A DNA stretch of 64,000 nucleotides, from NCBI RefSeq assembly GCF_029953595.1, contig NZ_CP124537.1:62001-126000 (forward strand). Reading direction: 5' to 3'. The translations under genes were made by a program, and so were the position numbers. The DNA comes from Fuscovulum ytuae. GTDB lineage: Bacteria; Pseudomonadota; Alphaproteobacteria; Rhodobacterales; Rhodobacteraceae. Under the pieces are notes generated by a model. That model was given only the letters and a program-made list of their open reading frames with translations. It did not search any database and had not been told where the DNA came from. Shown piece by piece: positions 43,866-52,771 of the stretch. Within the stretch, counting starts at the first letter, position 1. Each line of letters starts with the position of its first letter.

Positions 43866-44207
43866 TCAGCCGGTAACGACCGAGGACAGCGCGTCAGCTG
43901 TTTCCCTTGCCCTCGCTGGGACAGCCGCAATCAGATCAGGCAGCCGCTGTGCAGCTGCTTCGCTGCGGGCCACATTCTCGATTTCCTTTAGCGCCGCATG
44001 CAGACCCTTCGCGCCGATGCTGGCCGCCGAACCCGACGTCCGATGCGCCGTCCGCGCCAAGGTTTCGAAATCGCGCTCCCTCAAAAGACGCAGCAAGGCA
44101 GCCTGCGTTTCGGCAACCTCATCCAGCATACGACGTACAAAGGCGTTGAAGGTGTCATCCCCCAGCGTCTCGCGCACTTCCTCAACGACATCGACATCAA
44201 TCAGCAT
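43866..44207 (-). CDS. Orphan HPt (histidine phosphotransfer) domain protein
   Basis: A 113-residue single-domain HPt protein. The phospho-histidine motif is ARTAHRTSGSAASIGAKGL, within a four-helix bundle. No kinase or regulator is adjacent. It could take phosphate from a hybrid kinase such as the one at 32924-35011, about 9 kb away, which has a C-terminal receiver but no HPt domain; this pairing is inference. Its 3' end lies 16 bases from the convergent TetR gene. The upstream spacer (44208-44369) shows nothing I can name. Confidence 0.88.
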   Translation of the reverse strand: MLIDVDVVEEVRETLGDDTFNAFVRRMLDEVAETQAALLRLLRERDFETLARTAHRTSGSAASIGAKGLHAALKEIENVARSEAAAQRLPDLIAAVPARARETADALSSVVTG

Positions 44208-44369
44208 GGCCTAACGCTCCGCAATGGCCCAACTCTATGCAGGTCGGAATAGGGTGCAAGACCGACGAAAGCCATGCTACTACCTGAAAGTATAAGATTT
44301 GGACGAAATTAGCGTTATTCCGCTGCAGATGACGCCCAATTGGCGGATTTCCCCTGCGTCAGGCCAAGG

Positions 44370-44786
44370 TCAGGCCGCCTGACCAAGGGCATTATTGACT
44401 TCAGTCACGATTGTGCCAAGCGGTTGCTGCGTCAGGCGCCGTGGCATAGCCAACACGACCCTTTGCTGCAAATCTTCATCCAGCCGTGCCCGGATCGCGT
44501 CAAGCAAAGGGTCCGGTGCCGCCAGAATCAAACGATCAGCCCGTCCCCGCGCCGCTTCACGCGCCAGACGCCCCACCAATTGCGCGGCCAGCGCTGTAAT
44601 GGCCAGACGGTCACGATCCGTCGCTTCGGGCAATTCTGCCCAATTGTCAGGACGGTGCATTTCGGGCGCATCCATTCGGTCGATCAACCGCAGATCTGGC
44701 TGGCGCATACATCCGGCGTTTTCAAGGATCATCGCACCGTCGGGGCAGGCAACAACAATCCAAGTCCCGCGATACAGACCCGACAT
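44370..44786 (-). CDS. Host attachment family protein (eRF1-like fold)
   Basis: A 138-residue protein of the family annotated as required for attachment to host cells, related to bacterial eRF1-like (baeRF) domains. The N-terminus GTWIVVACPDGAMILENAG matches the conserved WIVVAD-G-A block of the family. The middle ALAAQLVGRLAREAARGRAD and the PDPLLDAIRARLDEDLQ helix also fit. The name comes from an Agrobacterium observation, and the molecular role is unclear. It is a single gene; the 230-base spacer 44787-45016 on its upstream side carries the promoter of the amino-acid importer but no recognisable element. Confidence 0.75.
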   Translation of the reverse strand: MSGLYRGTWIVVACPDGAMILENAGCMRQPDLRLIDRMDAPEMHRPDNWAELPEATDRDRLAITALAAQLVGRLAREAARGRADRLILAAPDPLLDAIRARLDEDLQQRVVLAMPRRLTQQPLGTIVTEVNNALGQAA

Positions 44787-45016
44787 ATCGATCCTCCCAA
44801 TCCAGAATGAAGCGCGTTTTTCTTCAGGTGACCATCGCCGCGCAGGGCGGAAGTGCGGCAGCGTGACGCAGACCGCTGGATCAGGGCCGTTTTGGCGCGT
44901 TTGCGCATTATTCTCACGCAGTCGTCATCTTTGGTGATCTCCTGCGGGCGACTTTTCAGGCAGGTTGCGATTTCGCTTGCCAGACAGGGGCTTGGCTCGG
45001 TTAACCTGTTCTACAG

Positions 45017-45829
45017 ATGAACAACAAGGTAGGCGCGGGCGTGGGTGTTTCGACTCCCCTGACAGACAAGACCGCCGCCGAGGCGATACGGGTGGAAGGC
45101 CTGCGCAAATCCTTTGGCCCACATGAGGTGCTGAAGGGTGTCGACCTGACCGCGCATGAAGGTGACGTCATCGCGGTGATAGGCGGGTCGGGATCCGGCA
45201 AATCGACCATGCTGCGCTGTATCAACTTTCTGGAAACCCCCAGTGCGGGCAAGATTGTGATTGCAGGCGAAGAGGTGCGCCAACGTCCCGATGGCGGCGG
45301 CGCGGCCGATCGCCGACAGATCGAACGCCTGCGCCGCAGCCTTGGCATGGTCTTCCAAAGCTTCAACCTGTGGACGCATAAGACCGTGCTAGACAATCTG
45401 ATCGAAGTGCCGGTCCACGTGCTTCGCGTCCCAAAGGCCGAAGCGGTTGAACGCGCGCGCAGCCTTCTGGCGCGTGTGGGTCTGGCCGAAAAGGCCGACA
45501 GCTACCCCGCCTTCCTATCCGGTGGCCAGCAACAGCGAGCCGCCATCGCACGCGCCTTGTGCATGGAACCGCGCGCCATGCTTTTCGATGAACCCACCTC
45601 CGCCCTTGATCCCGAATTGGTGGGCGAGGTTCTCTCCGTCATCCGGGGGCTCGCGGCGGAAGGGCGCACCATGATCCTTGTGACGCATGAAATGAAATTC
45701 GCGCGGGAGGTGGCCAGCCATGTCATCTTCCTCGCCAATGGGCAGGTCGAAGAACAGGGCCCGCCCGAACAGGTGTTCGGCAAACCGCAATCTCCGCGCC
45801 TGCAACAATTCCTCCGGTCCGTGGGCTGA
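45017..45829 (+). CDS. Polar amino acid ABC importer ATPase (HisP/OccP-like)
   Basis: A 270-residue ATPase of the polar amino-acid uptake class. Walker A is GGSGSGKST, the signature is LSGGQQQRAAIARAL and Walker B is AMLFDEPTSALDPE. The family-specific FNLWTHKTVLDNLIEVPVHV segment is present and resembles octopine, histidine and arginine transporters. The first 20 residues are an extension before the fold starts (AIRVEGLRKSFG). No good ribosome site precedes ATG 45017, so the true start could be slightly different. It leads a four-gene operon with the binding protein 30 bases downstream. Confidence 0.92.
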   Translation: MNNKVGAGVGVSTPLTDKTAAEAIRVEGLRKSFGPHEVLKGVDLTAHEGDVIAVIGGSGSGKSTMLRCINFLETPSAGKIVIAGEEVRQRPDGGGAADRRQIERLRRSLGMVFQSFNLWTHKTVLDNLIEVPVHVLRVPKAEAVERARSLLARVGLAEKADSYPAFLSGGQQQRAAIARALCMEPRAMLFDEPTSALDPELVGEVLSVIRGLAAEGRTMILVTHEMKFAREVASHVIFLANGQVEEQGPPEQVFGKPQSPRLQQFLRSVG

Positions 45830-45859
45830 GAGGGGAAAACCAACTCAGGGAGTCTACAA

Positions 45860-46636
45860 ATGAAAAAAACCGTCACTGCCGCGATTGCCTTGTCCTTCGG
45901 CCTCATGGCCAGCGCCGCCAGCGCGCAGACCGTCAAGGTTGGCATTGCCGCCGAAGCCTATCCCCCCTTCGCCAGCCAAGATGCCAGTGGCGCCTGGGTC
46001 GGCTGGGAGGTGGAGATGATCGGTGCCATCTGCACCGCCGCAGAACTGACATGCGAGATTGTGCCGGTCGCATGGGACGGCATCATCCCCGCCCTGACAG
46101 CAGGCCAGATCGACGCGATCATGGCATCGATGTCGATCACCGAAGAACGGATGAAGACCATCGATTTCTCTGACAAATACTACAACACGCCCACCGTCGT
46201 CGTCGGAACCAAGGGAATGGAGATGGACGCCACCCCCGAAGGCCTGACCGGCAAGATCATCGGCGTGCAGGTATCCACCGTGCACCAAGCTTATGTAGAG
46301 CAGTACTTCGCCTCCGTCGCCGCCGAGGTGAAAACCTATCAGACGCAGGATGAGGCCAACCAAGATCTCGTCGCGGGCCGTATCGATGCCATTCAGGCCG
46401 ACAGCATCGCCTTGGATGCCTTCCTCGCCACAGCGGAAGGATCGGTCTGCTGCGAAGTGAAGGGCACCGTCGCGGATGACCCGGCCATCCTTGGCCTTGG
46501 CGTCGGCGTCGGTCTGCGCAAGGGCGAGGATGCGCTGAAAGCTGCCTTCAACAAGGGCATCGCCGGGGTTCTGGCGGATGGCACCTACGACAAGGTCACG
46601 GCGGGCTATTTCGCTTCGTCAATCTACGGGAACTAA
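45860..46636 (+). CDS. Polar amino acid ABC importer binding protein (basic amino acid type)
   Basis: A 258-residue periplasmic binding protein of family 3. A signal peptide (MKKTVTAAIALSFGLMASAA, cleavage near ASAQ) precedes a mature start TVKVGIAAEAYPPFASQDA. The motifs WDGIIPALTAGQIDAIMASM and SITEERMKTIDFSDKYYN are characteristic of lysine, arginine, ornithine or octopine receptors. It has an internal CC pair (GSVCCEVKG) and CTAAELTC. The ligand is most likely a basic amino acid or an opine-like compound. The gene lies between the ATPase and two permeases. Confidence 0.92.
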   Translation: MKKTVTAAIALSFGLMASAASAQTVKVGIAAEAYPPFASQDASGAWVGWEVEMIGAICTAAELTCEIVPVAWDGIIPALTAGQIDAIMASMSITEERMKTIDFSDKYYNTPTVVVGTKGMEMDATPEGLTGKIIGVQVSTVHQAYVEQYFASVAAEVKTYQTQDEANQDLVAGRIDAIQADSIALDAFLATAEGSVCCEVKGTVADDPAILGLGVGVGLRKGEDALKAAFNKGIAGVLADGTYDKVTAGYFASSIYGN

Positions 46637-46661
46637 GGGCTGACGGGCAGGAGAGGGGGGC

Positions 46662-47378
46662 ATGGGCACGCTGGACCTTCTGGCCCTCTCTCCACCCGGC
46701 TGGGGGGCAACCCTTCTGGCCGGGATGTGGAACTCACTGCTGATTGCAGTAGGGGCCTTTGGCCTCGGCCTTGTCCTTGGCACGCTAGGGGCTTGGGGCA
46801 AGCTGCATGGCGGGCCGATCACACGCGACCTATTGGGGATGTATACAACCATCGTCCGCGCCGTGCCCGAACTGATCCTTATCCTCATCCTCTATTTCGG
46901 CGTGACCGATCTGGTGAACCAGATCCTGATCGCCTTCGGACATGACCGCATTCAGATTTCGGGCGTAGCAGCAGGCATCGCCGTCCTTGGCATCGTGCAA
47001 GGCGCCTATGCGACCGAGGTGCTGCGCGGTGCCCTTCTTGCCGTCCCGCCGGGGCAGGTCGAGGCGGCAAAGGCCATGGGGATGCCGCCGCTCCTCATGG
47101 CGCGTCGGATCATCTTTCCCTCCATGCTCGGCCTTGCCATGCCGGGTCTGGCCAATCTCTGGCTGATCGCCACCAAGGACACCGCCCTTCTGGCCGTCGT
47201 CGGCTTTTCCGAACTGACCTTCGCCACCCGGCAAGCGGCCAGTTCGACCAAAGCCTTCTTCACCTTCTTCATGGCGGCAGGCGTGATCTATCTCATCATC
47301 ACCCTTCTCTCAGGCTGGGCCTTCGCCCGGATCGAGGCATGGGCGCGGCGGGGAGAACCCCGCAATGCGGGGGGTTAG
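46662..47378 (+). CDS. Polar amino acid ABC importer permease (HisQ/OccQ-like)
   Basis: A 238-residue inner-membrane permease of the HisQ type. It begins with GWGATLLAGMWNSLLIAVGAF, the usual start of the family, and has the EAA loop VEAAKAMGMPPLLMARRIIF. About five membrane helices are predicted. The RAVPELILILILYFG block is well kept. It follows the binding-protein gene after 25 bases and is followed by the second permease after 4 bases. Confidence 0.92.
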   Translation: MGTLDLLALSPPGWGATLLAGMWNSLLIAVGAFGLGLVLGTLGAWGKLHGGPITRDLLGMYTTIVRAVPELILILILYFGVTDLVNQILIAFGHDRIQISGVAAGIAVLGIVQGAYATEVLRGALLAVPPGQVEAAKAMGMPPLLMARRIIFPSMLGLAMPGLANLWLIATKDTALLAVVGFSELTFATRQAASSTKAFFTFFMAAGVIYLIITLLSGWAFARIEAWARRGEPRNAGG

Positions 47379-47382
47379 GGCG

Positions 47383-48159
47383 ATGCGCGGATGGCTGCAG
47401 CCGCATCGTATCATCCTTGTCCTGATCGGGCTGGGGCTGGTCTGGCTTTGCGTCACGCAGATGCGTTGGGACTGGCTGCCGAAATACGCCCCGATGATGG
47501 CCGAAGGCTTATGGCGCACGATCTGGCTGCTCGTGCTTTCTTCGGTCTTTGGGATGGCCTTGGCCATTCCCTTGGGATTGGCGCAGGCGGCGGGGCCTTG
47601 GTATCTGGCCCGCCCGGCACAGGTCTTTTGCACCGTCATCCGGGGCACGCCGCTCTTGCTGCAGATCTGGCTGCTCTATTACGGCCTCGGATCCCTCTTC
47701 CCGCAATATCCATGGATTCGCGAAAGCGACCTTTGGCCCATCCTGCGGCAGGCTTGGCCCTATGCACTTCTGGCACTCACCCTCTCCTTCGCGGGATATG
47801 AGGGAGAGGTGATGCGCGGTGCCTTTCGATCCGTCCCCCGCGGGCAATTAGAGGCTGCACGGGCCATGGGCATGCCGCGCCACCTGATCCTATGGCGCAT
47901 CTGGCTGCCTCAGGCCCTGCGCGCTGTGCTGCCCACGCTGGGGGGCGAAACCGTGCTACAAATGAAGGCAACGCCTTTGGTCGCCACAATCACCGTCGTC
48001 GAAATCTATGCCGTGGCAAGCCGGGTGCGACAGGACACGTTCATCGTTTATGAACCGCTTCTGCTTCTGGCCTTGGCCTATCTCGCGCTGGCTGGACTGA
48101 TCGTTTTGGCCTTCCGCTGGTTCGAAAACTTGGGGCCGGTGCGGCACCGCCCGAATTAG
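47383..48159 (+). CDS. Polar amino acid ABC importer permease (HisM/OccM-like)
   Basis: A 258-residue permease of the HisM type. The EAA loop reads LEAARAMGMPRHLILWRIWLP, and the family block TVIRGTPLLLQIWLLYYGLG is present. I chose ATG 47383 because the GGGGGG stretch lies at proper distance; ATG 47365 would overlap the previous gene. It forms the heterodimeric channel with the preceding permease. Its stop is 31 bases from the convergent secreted-protein gene, and I see no strong terminator in between. Confidence 0.92.
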   Translation: MRGWLQPHRIILVLIGLGLVWLCVTQMRWDWLPKYAPMMAEGLWRTIWLLVLSSVFGMALAIPLGLAQAAGPWYLARPAQVFCTVIRGTPLLLQIWLLYYGLGSLFPQYPWIRESDLWPILRQAWPYALLALTLSFAGYEGEVMRGAFRSVPRGQLEAARAMGMPRHLILWRIWLPQALRAVLPTLGGETVLQMKATPLVATITVVEIYAVASRVRQDTFIVYEPLLLLALAYLALAGLIVLAFRWFENLGPVRHRPN

Positions 48160-48190
48160 GCGATGCCGCACCTATTAAGCCGCCAAGGCC

Positions 48191-48649
48191 TTAGCTATTG
48201 CCGCCGTTGCCGCCGCCGGAGTTGCCACCATTGCCGTCGCGGGAACTATCGCTCGTATCAGAGCCGTTCGAATCCGAAGACGGGCCATTGTCATCCGAGG
48301 TCGGGCCATTGTCGCCGGTGCTGTCACCCCCCGACCGCAGCGAATACCGGATTTCGCCGTCCTGAATGCGAACGCGCACCTCCTGACCGTCCACCGTTGT
48401 GGCCCGAACGCGGATCGCCCCGTCAAAGCCGGTGCGATAGCGTTCCACCGTCAGGCCAGCCGTTCCAAAGGCATCGCGGATGCCCATCTCGTCCGGCGTC
48501 GCGCCGCCCGCAAAGAGAGTGCCAAGAAAATCCAGATTGATGGGCGCCGGTGCCGCCGGCGGGGTGGGTGCCGCAGTCTGGGCAAAGCCCGCCTGCGCGG
48601 CGACCACTGCGACGGCGGTCATCGCGAGAATGCGCTTGGTCTTCATCAT
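48191..48649 (-). CDS. Small secreted protein with low-complexity acidic tail
   Basis: A 152-residue protein that I do not recognise by family. It has a clear signal peptide (MMKTKRILAMTAVAVVAAQA, cleavage after GFAQ) and a Pro/Ala linker. A compact middle (about 40-105) follows with ERYRTGFDGAIRVRATTVDG and QEVRVRIQDGEIRYSLR. The last 45 residues are a low-complexity Gly, Asn, Asp and Ser tail with repeats of DNGP-like and GGNS units. Such tails can bind calcium or act as flexible linkers, but nothing proves this. ATG 48649 is preferred over 48763 because of the signal peptide and an AAGGAT ribosome site. Confidence 0.65.
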   Translation of the reverse strand: MMKTKRILAMTAVAVVAAQAGFAQTAAPTPPAAPAPINLDFLGTLFAGGATPDEMGIRDAFGTAGLTVERYRTGFDGAIRVRATTVDGQEVRVRIQDGEIRYSLRSGGDSTGDNGPTSDDNGPSSDSNGSDTSDSSRDGNGGNSGGGNGGNS

Positions 48650-48993
48650 GATCTTTATCCTTCTCTTTTTGTAATCGGAGGGGCGTTCGCCCCCGTCCTC
48701 TCGACAGGTTTGCCGGCGGTCTTTGCCGCGACGCCTCAACACATGTCTGGTCCGGCACCCCACGGCTATAGACCGGTGGTTTGATCGGACGCGTTCACCC
48801 GAAAGGATGATGAAAACAAACCGAAGTTTATAGGGATTTCGTTATATATTCAGATAGTTGCGCGAATTTCTCTGAACCCCGCGCCCCGGCGGAAACCCAC
48901 CATTCAAGGTCGCTTCTACCCGATGATTTATGGGCATCTATCCATGGTTGAAGGACGGGAGCCCCGCCAGATGACGGATCAACGCAAAGCCGA
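48650..48993. other. 344-base spacer without recognisable gene
   Basis: This spacer lies between the start of the secreted-protein gene and the stop of the BetI-like regulator gene, both on the minus strand. A short AT-richer part (about 48828-48858, TTTATAGGG through TTATATATTC) could be a promoter for the secreted protein. I find no RNA gene, repeat or coding frame that I would support. Confidence 0.5.
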
Positions 48994-49638
48994 TCAAATC
49001 ATCGGCTGGAACTGCCGGGGATACAGCGCCGAAAGGCCCAGCCAAACTGTCGCCATCGCCTCATCCGGTGCATAGGGCGTGGCCATCGTCATCAAGTCCA
49101 GCCACACCCCTTCAATCGATATGCGAATCAGGCGTGAAACGCGGGCAGGATTATGCGCATAGCCATGTGCTTCATTCATCCGCGCACAGATGCCTTCCAA
49201 AACACGGTTGTAATGATCGTCATTCGATCCGCAGCGCGCTTGGTAGATCGGCCTGCTCTGGCTTTCTCCCCAAAAGGCGCACCACGCCGCCAGCTTGTCG
49301 CGCGTACAAATCGCCGGGTTGAAATCGGCCCGCACCAATGCCGCCAGTTGCACTTCGGGTGAAGAGCCTGCCTCAGCCAAGGCCGCCTGCCAATTCGCCC
49401 GATACTCCTCTGACAGGAAATCCAGCGTCTCGGACAGCAGGTTCTCCTTCGTTTCGAAATGAAACAGCACCAGCCCATGCGACAGCCCCGCGCGACGCGC
49501 CACCGCCGTTAATGTGGTGCGAGAATAGCCGAGTTCCGCCATTGTGCTGATCGTTGCCTCAATAAGCTGGGCACGGCGCGCATCCTTGCTCAGAGTGCGG
49601 GGGGGGCGTTGGTCGGTCTGAAGGGTGGGTTCAGTCAC
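48994..49638 (-). CDS. BetI-like TetR-family regulator
   Basis: A 214-residue TetR regulator resembling BetI, the choline-responsive repressor. The helix-turn-helix lies at about 34-56 (TLTAVARRAGLSHGLVLFHF then ETKENLL). The C-terminal domain has the BetI-like RVSRLIRISIEGVWLDLM block. I prefer GTG 49638 (preceded by GAAAGGTG) over ATG 49677, which lacks a ribosome site; the extra 13 residues look unlike the family. It is divergent from the long catabolic operon starting at 49801 and is its likely regulator. The ligand could be a quaternary amine by analogy with BetI, but this is inference. Confidence 0.85.
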   Translation of the reverse strand: MTEPTLQTDQRPPRTLSKDARRAQLIEATISTMAELGYSRTTLTAVARRAGLSHGLVLFHFETKENLLSETLDFLSEEYRANWQAALAEAGSSPEVQLAALVRADFNPAICTRDKLAAWCAFWGESQSRPIYQARCGSNDDHYNRVLEGICARMNEAHGYAHNPARVSRLIRISIEGVWLDLMTMATPYAPDEAMATVWLGLSALYPRQFQPMI

Positions 49639-49744
49639 GAGGCACCTTTCACGGCACGGGGTTCCGTCGAAACTCATGTCGTCGGAAAAACACCATCCGA
49701 CAAGAGGAGACTACCGCAGAAAGTGACAGGCGAAAAGTATTGAT

Positions 49745-49758
49745 TGACAACTCAGTCA
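49745..49758. promoter_or_regulatory. Candidate operator overlapping a TTGACA hexamer
   Basis: TGAC-AACTCA-GTCA is an inverted repeat 43 bases before the aminotransferase start. It overlaps TTGACA (49744-49749), which could be a -35 box, though no good -10 is visible 17 bases on. A second dyad, GTCGGA-N9-TCCGAC (49681-49701), lies further upstream. Either could bind the divergent BetI-like protein. Confidence 0.35.
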
Positions 49759-49800
49759 GTCGAATGCCAGCCTTGGGCGTCAAGAACACGAGAATCCGTC

Positions 49801-51165
49801 ATGACCCCGCGGCCCCAGCGCAACCTTTCCAAGTCAAACGCCCAATTCCAACGCGCCCTCAAAAGGTTGCCTTTGGGCGTCTCATCGACCTTCCGCTATT
49901 GGGGTGAAGATCGCACAATCTATGTCGCGCGCGGCAAGGGTGGGCGCACCTGGGATATCGACGACAATTGCTATGTGGACTACCGCCTTGGCTATGGCCC
50001 GGCGATCCTTGGTTATGCCGATGACCGCGTCGATGCCGCCGCCCGCAAAGGGATGGATGTGGGCGGTGTCTTCGCCCTGTCCACCGAACGCGAACTGATC
50101 GTCGCGGACCGGATCGCCAAGATGGTGCCTGCTGCCGAACTCGTCCGCTTCTCCAATTCAGGGACCGAGGCGGTGATGGCCGCCCTTCGCCTAGCGCGGG
50201 CCCATACGGGGCGTGAATCCTATCTGCTGGTCGAAGGCGGTTATCATGGCCTCTTCGATGCCGCGATGTGGCAAGCCGATGTCGAAGGCTGGCAAGAGGG
50301 CGGCAATACCGACCCAGAGGTGGTGCCCTATGGCAAGGGTATCCCGCCCACGGTCCGCAGCCTTGTCCACCTCACACCGATGAACGATGCGCAGCGGCTG
50401 GAAGATATGTTCCGCCGCCATGGCAATGATCTGGCCGCCATGCTGATCGAACCCATACAGGGCAACTGCTGTTCGATCATGGCGAACGCCGAATATGTCC
50501 ACCTCGCCCGCGAACTTTGCACGCGCTACGGCGTAATGCTGATCATTGATGAAGTGAAATCCGGCTTCCGCGTCGGCAAAGGGGGCATACAGGGTATCCT
50601 CGGCGTCACGCCGGATATCACCACCTTCGCCAAGGCCGTGGCGAACGGCTATCCCATCGCCATTGTCGCGGGCCGCGAAGACGTAATGCGCTCGTTCCGC
50701 TATGGCGGCGCAAGCCATGGTGGCACCTATACCGCGCATTCCGTAAGCCTTGCCGCCGCCGATGAATGCCTCCGTATCCTTGACGAAACCCCCGCGCTTG
50801 AAACACTTGCGGATTATGGCGAACGATTGAAATCCGGCATCTCTTCGATCCTGAACGCGCGGGGGATCGTGCATTCCTTTTCAGGCCATCCGTCGATGTT
50901 CGGCCTCTTCTTCGCGCCTGAACCACCCGATAATTACCGCGCCTGGAAGACATCGGATTACAGCTTCTATGATCGGATGGCGCATTATCTGCATGATCTG
51001 GGCATCATCTGCGAACCCGACAGCCGCGAACCTTGGTTCATGTGTGAAGCACATGGCACCGATCCCACCTGCCTGGCCGATACGCTGCGCGCCGTAGAAA
51101 CCGCCGTCGATCTGACGCTAGAAGACATGGAAGCAGAAGGGGCAAAGGACGCCGCCCATGTATGA
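49801..51165 (+). CDS. Class III aminotransferase (glutamate-1-semialdehyde aminomutase-like)
   Basis: A 454-residue PLP enzyme. It has the substrate-side block LPLGVSSTFRYWGEDRTIYV, the FSNSGTEAVMAALRLARA phosphate-binding region and LIIDEVKSGFR. The Schiff-base lysine lies in TTFAKAVANGYP. It resembles glutamate-1-semialdehyde aminomutase and omega-transaminases; being in a catabolic operon, a transaminase acting on an amine or amino acid is more likely than heme synthesis. ATG 49801 (MTPRPQRN) is chosen over TTG 49744, which lies in the operator region. Its last 8 bases overlap the next gene. Confidence 0.88.
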   Translation: MTPRPQRNLSKSNAQFQRALKRLPLGVSSTFRYWGEDRTIYVARGKGGRTWDIDDNCYVDYRLGYGPAILGYADDRVDAAARKGMDVGGVFALSTERELIVADRIAKMVPAAELVRFSNSGTEAVMAALRLARAHTGRESYLLVEGGYHGLFDAAMWQADVEGWQEGGNTDPEVVPYGKGIPPTVRSLVHLTPMNDAQRLEDMFRRHGNDLAAMLIEPIQGNCCSIMANAEYVHLARELCTRYGVMLIIDEVKSGFRVGKGGIQGILGVTPDITTFAKAVANGYPIAIVAGREDVMRSFRYGGASHGGTYTAHSVSLAAADECLRILDETPALETLADYGERLKSGISSILNARGIVHSFSGHPSMFGLFFAPEPPDNYRAWKTSDYSFYDRMAHYLHDLGIICEPDSREPWFMCEAHGTDPTCLADTLRAVETAVDLTLEDMEAEGAKDAAHV

Positions 51166-52771
51166 TGCGGTGGTCATCGGGGCGGGCCATAACGGCCTTG
51201 TCGCCGCCTGCTATCTGGCGCGGGCAGGCCTGAAGACGGTCATCGTCGAAAAGAATGACTGGATCGGTGGCGCCGCCGTCAGCCGCGAACTTTATCCCGG
51301 CTTTACCTATTCCAACTGCTCTTACGTCAGCAGCCTTTTCAGGCCCGAAATCATGCGCGACCTCGATCTGCCGCGACACGGTCTGCAGATCCTGCCCTAT
51401 GAAGGTGGTGCCTTGATGACCCGCGACGGCGGCTATCTGGGCATGTTCCGCGACCATGAAGTGAACCGTCGCGAAATCGCCCGCCATTCTCGGCGTGACG
51501 CTGAAGCCTATGATCGCTACGCCCGTGATATCCTTAGAAACTGCCGCCTGATCCGGCCCATGCTGATGCGCCGCCCGCCCGATCTGGCCAGTTTCCACCC
51601 TCGCGACCTGTCCGAACTCCTCTGGCTTGCCCGCCAAGTCACCGGCCAGTCCGAAGCCGCGCTTTGTGACATGCTGCGGTTCTGGACCATGTCGATCAGC
51701 GATTTTTTGGACGAATATTTCGAAAACCCCGCCGTGAAGGCCTATCAAGCCGTAGGGTCGATCATCGGAACCGCATTGGGTCCGATGTCGCCGGGAACGG
51801 CCTATGTCCTTCTCCATCACGCCATGGGCGATGTGGACGGGAACGTGGGCGCATGGGGCTATGCACGGGGCGGTATGGGGTCCATCACTCGTGCGCTCGC
51901 CGACAGTTTCCGCGCCGCGGGTGGCGAAATTCGTGCCGGTGTCGGTGTGCAAGAGGTGCGCATCAAGGGCGGACGTGCCACGGGGGTCGTTCTGGCCAAC
52001 GGGGATGAGATTTCAGCCCGCCGCGTCCTGTCAAACATGGATGTCCGCCGCACCTTCCTTGGCCATGTCGACCGCAAGGAACTGCCGCCCGATTTCGTGA
52101 AACGGGTGGAAAGGTTCAAGACCCGCGGTTCCTCCGGCAAGCTCAACATCGCGCTGGACGGCGTGCCGCGCTTCACCGCACTGCCAGAAGGGGCACCCAA
52201 CCTAAAGGGCGACCTGCATTTCACCGACACGATCGAGGCGATGGAACGTGCCTATGACGATTGGAAGGCCGGTCATTTCAGCCGTCACCCGTTTCAGGAC
52301 GTGATGATCCCAACGATGATCGACCCGACGATGACCCCGCCGGGCAAGCATTTCATGTCCTGCTTCGTGCAATACGCCCCGCCTCAGATCGAAGGCCGGG
52401 CATGGACGGATGCTGATCGCGATGCCTTTGCCCGCGCCTGCATCGACCAGATAGAGGCGCACGCCCCCGGCTTCCGCAACCTGATCCTGCATGTCGAGGT
52501 GCGCACCCCGCGCGAGTTGGAGGCAGAGGTGGGCCTGACCGAAGGAAACATCTTCCAAGGCGAACTCACTTTCGACCAGATGTTCTTCAACCGCCCCGTG
52601 CCGGGCTATGCGAATTACCGCTCACCAGTAAAGGACCTGTGGATTTGCGGGTCGTCCACCCATCCGGGCGGCGGCGTCATGGGTGCGCCCGGCCGAAATG
52701 CCGCCCGCGAAGTGCTGCGCGATCTGCGCCAACCCGTTTCCCACATGAGCGACGCCTATGCCATCGTTTGA
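51158..52771 (+). CDS. FAD-dependent oxidoreductase, phytoene-desaturase/PYROXD2-like (first copy)
   Basis: A 537-residue flavoprotein. The N-terminal dinucleotide fold is YDAVVIGAGHNGLVAACYLARAG, and EKNDWIGGAAVSREL and GGMGSITRAL belong to the phytoene-desaturase-like family. The C-terminal FAD motif is WICGSSTHPGGGVMGAPGRN. Members named PYROXD2-like are often found in amine catabolism; their reaction is not fixed. It overlaps the aminotransferase by 8 bases and the next oxidoreductase by 14. The second, shorter copy next door shares the same C-terminal pattern, so the two may form a heterodimer or act in sequence. Confidence 0.87.
   Translation: MYDAVVIGAGHNGLVAACYLARAGLKTVIVEKNDWIGGAAVSRELYPGFTYSNCSYVSSLFRPEIMRDLDLPRHGLQILPYEGGALMTRDGGYLGMFRDHEVNRREIARHSRRDAEAYDRYARDILRNCRLIRPMLMRRPPDLASFHPRDLSELLWLARQVTGQSEAALCDMLRFWTMSISDFLDEYFENPAVKAYQAVGSIIGTALGPMSPGTAYVLLHHAMGDVDGNVGAWGYARGGMGSITRALADSFRAAGGEIRAGVGVQEVRIKGGRATGVVLANGDEISARRVLSNMDVRRTFLGHVDRKELPPDFVKRVERFKTRGSSGKLNIALDGVPRFTALPEGAPNLKGDLHFTDTIEAMERAYDDWKAGHFSRHPFQDVMIPTMIDPTMTPPGKHFMSCFVQYAPPQIEGRAWTDADRDAFARACIDQIEAHAPGFRNLILHVEVRTPRELEAEVGLTEGNIFQGELTFDQMFFNRPVPGYANYRSPVKDLWICGSSTHPGGGVMGAPGRNAAREVLRDLRQPVSHMSDAYAIV

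Noticed and set aside
48191-48330. Short repeated units at the end of the secreted-protein gene as a CRISPR or satellite
   Set aside because: The units are irregular, in frame and encode a low-complexity protein tail.
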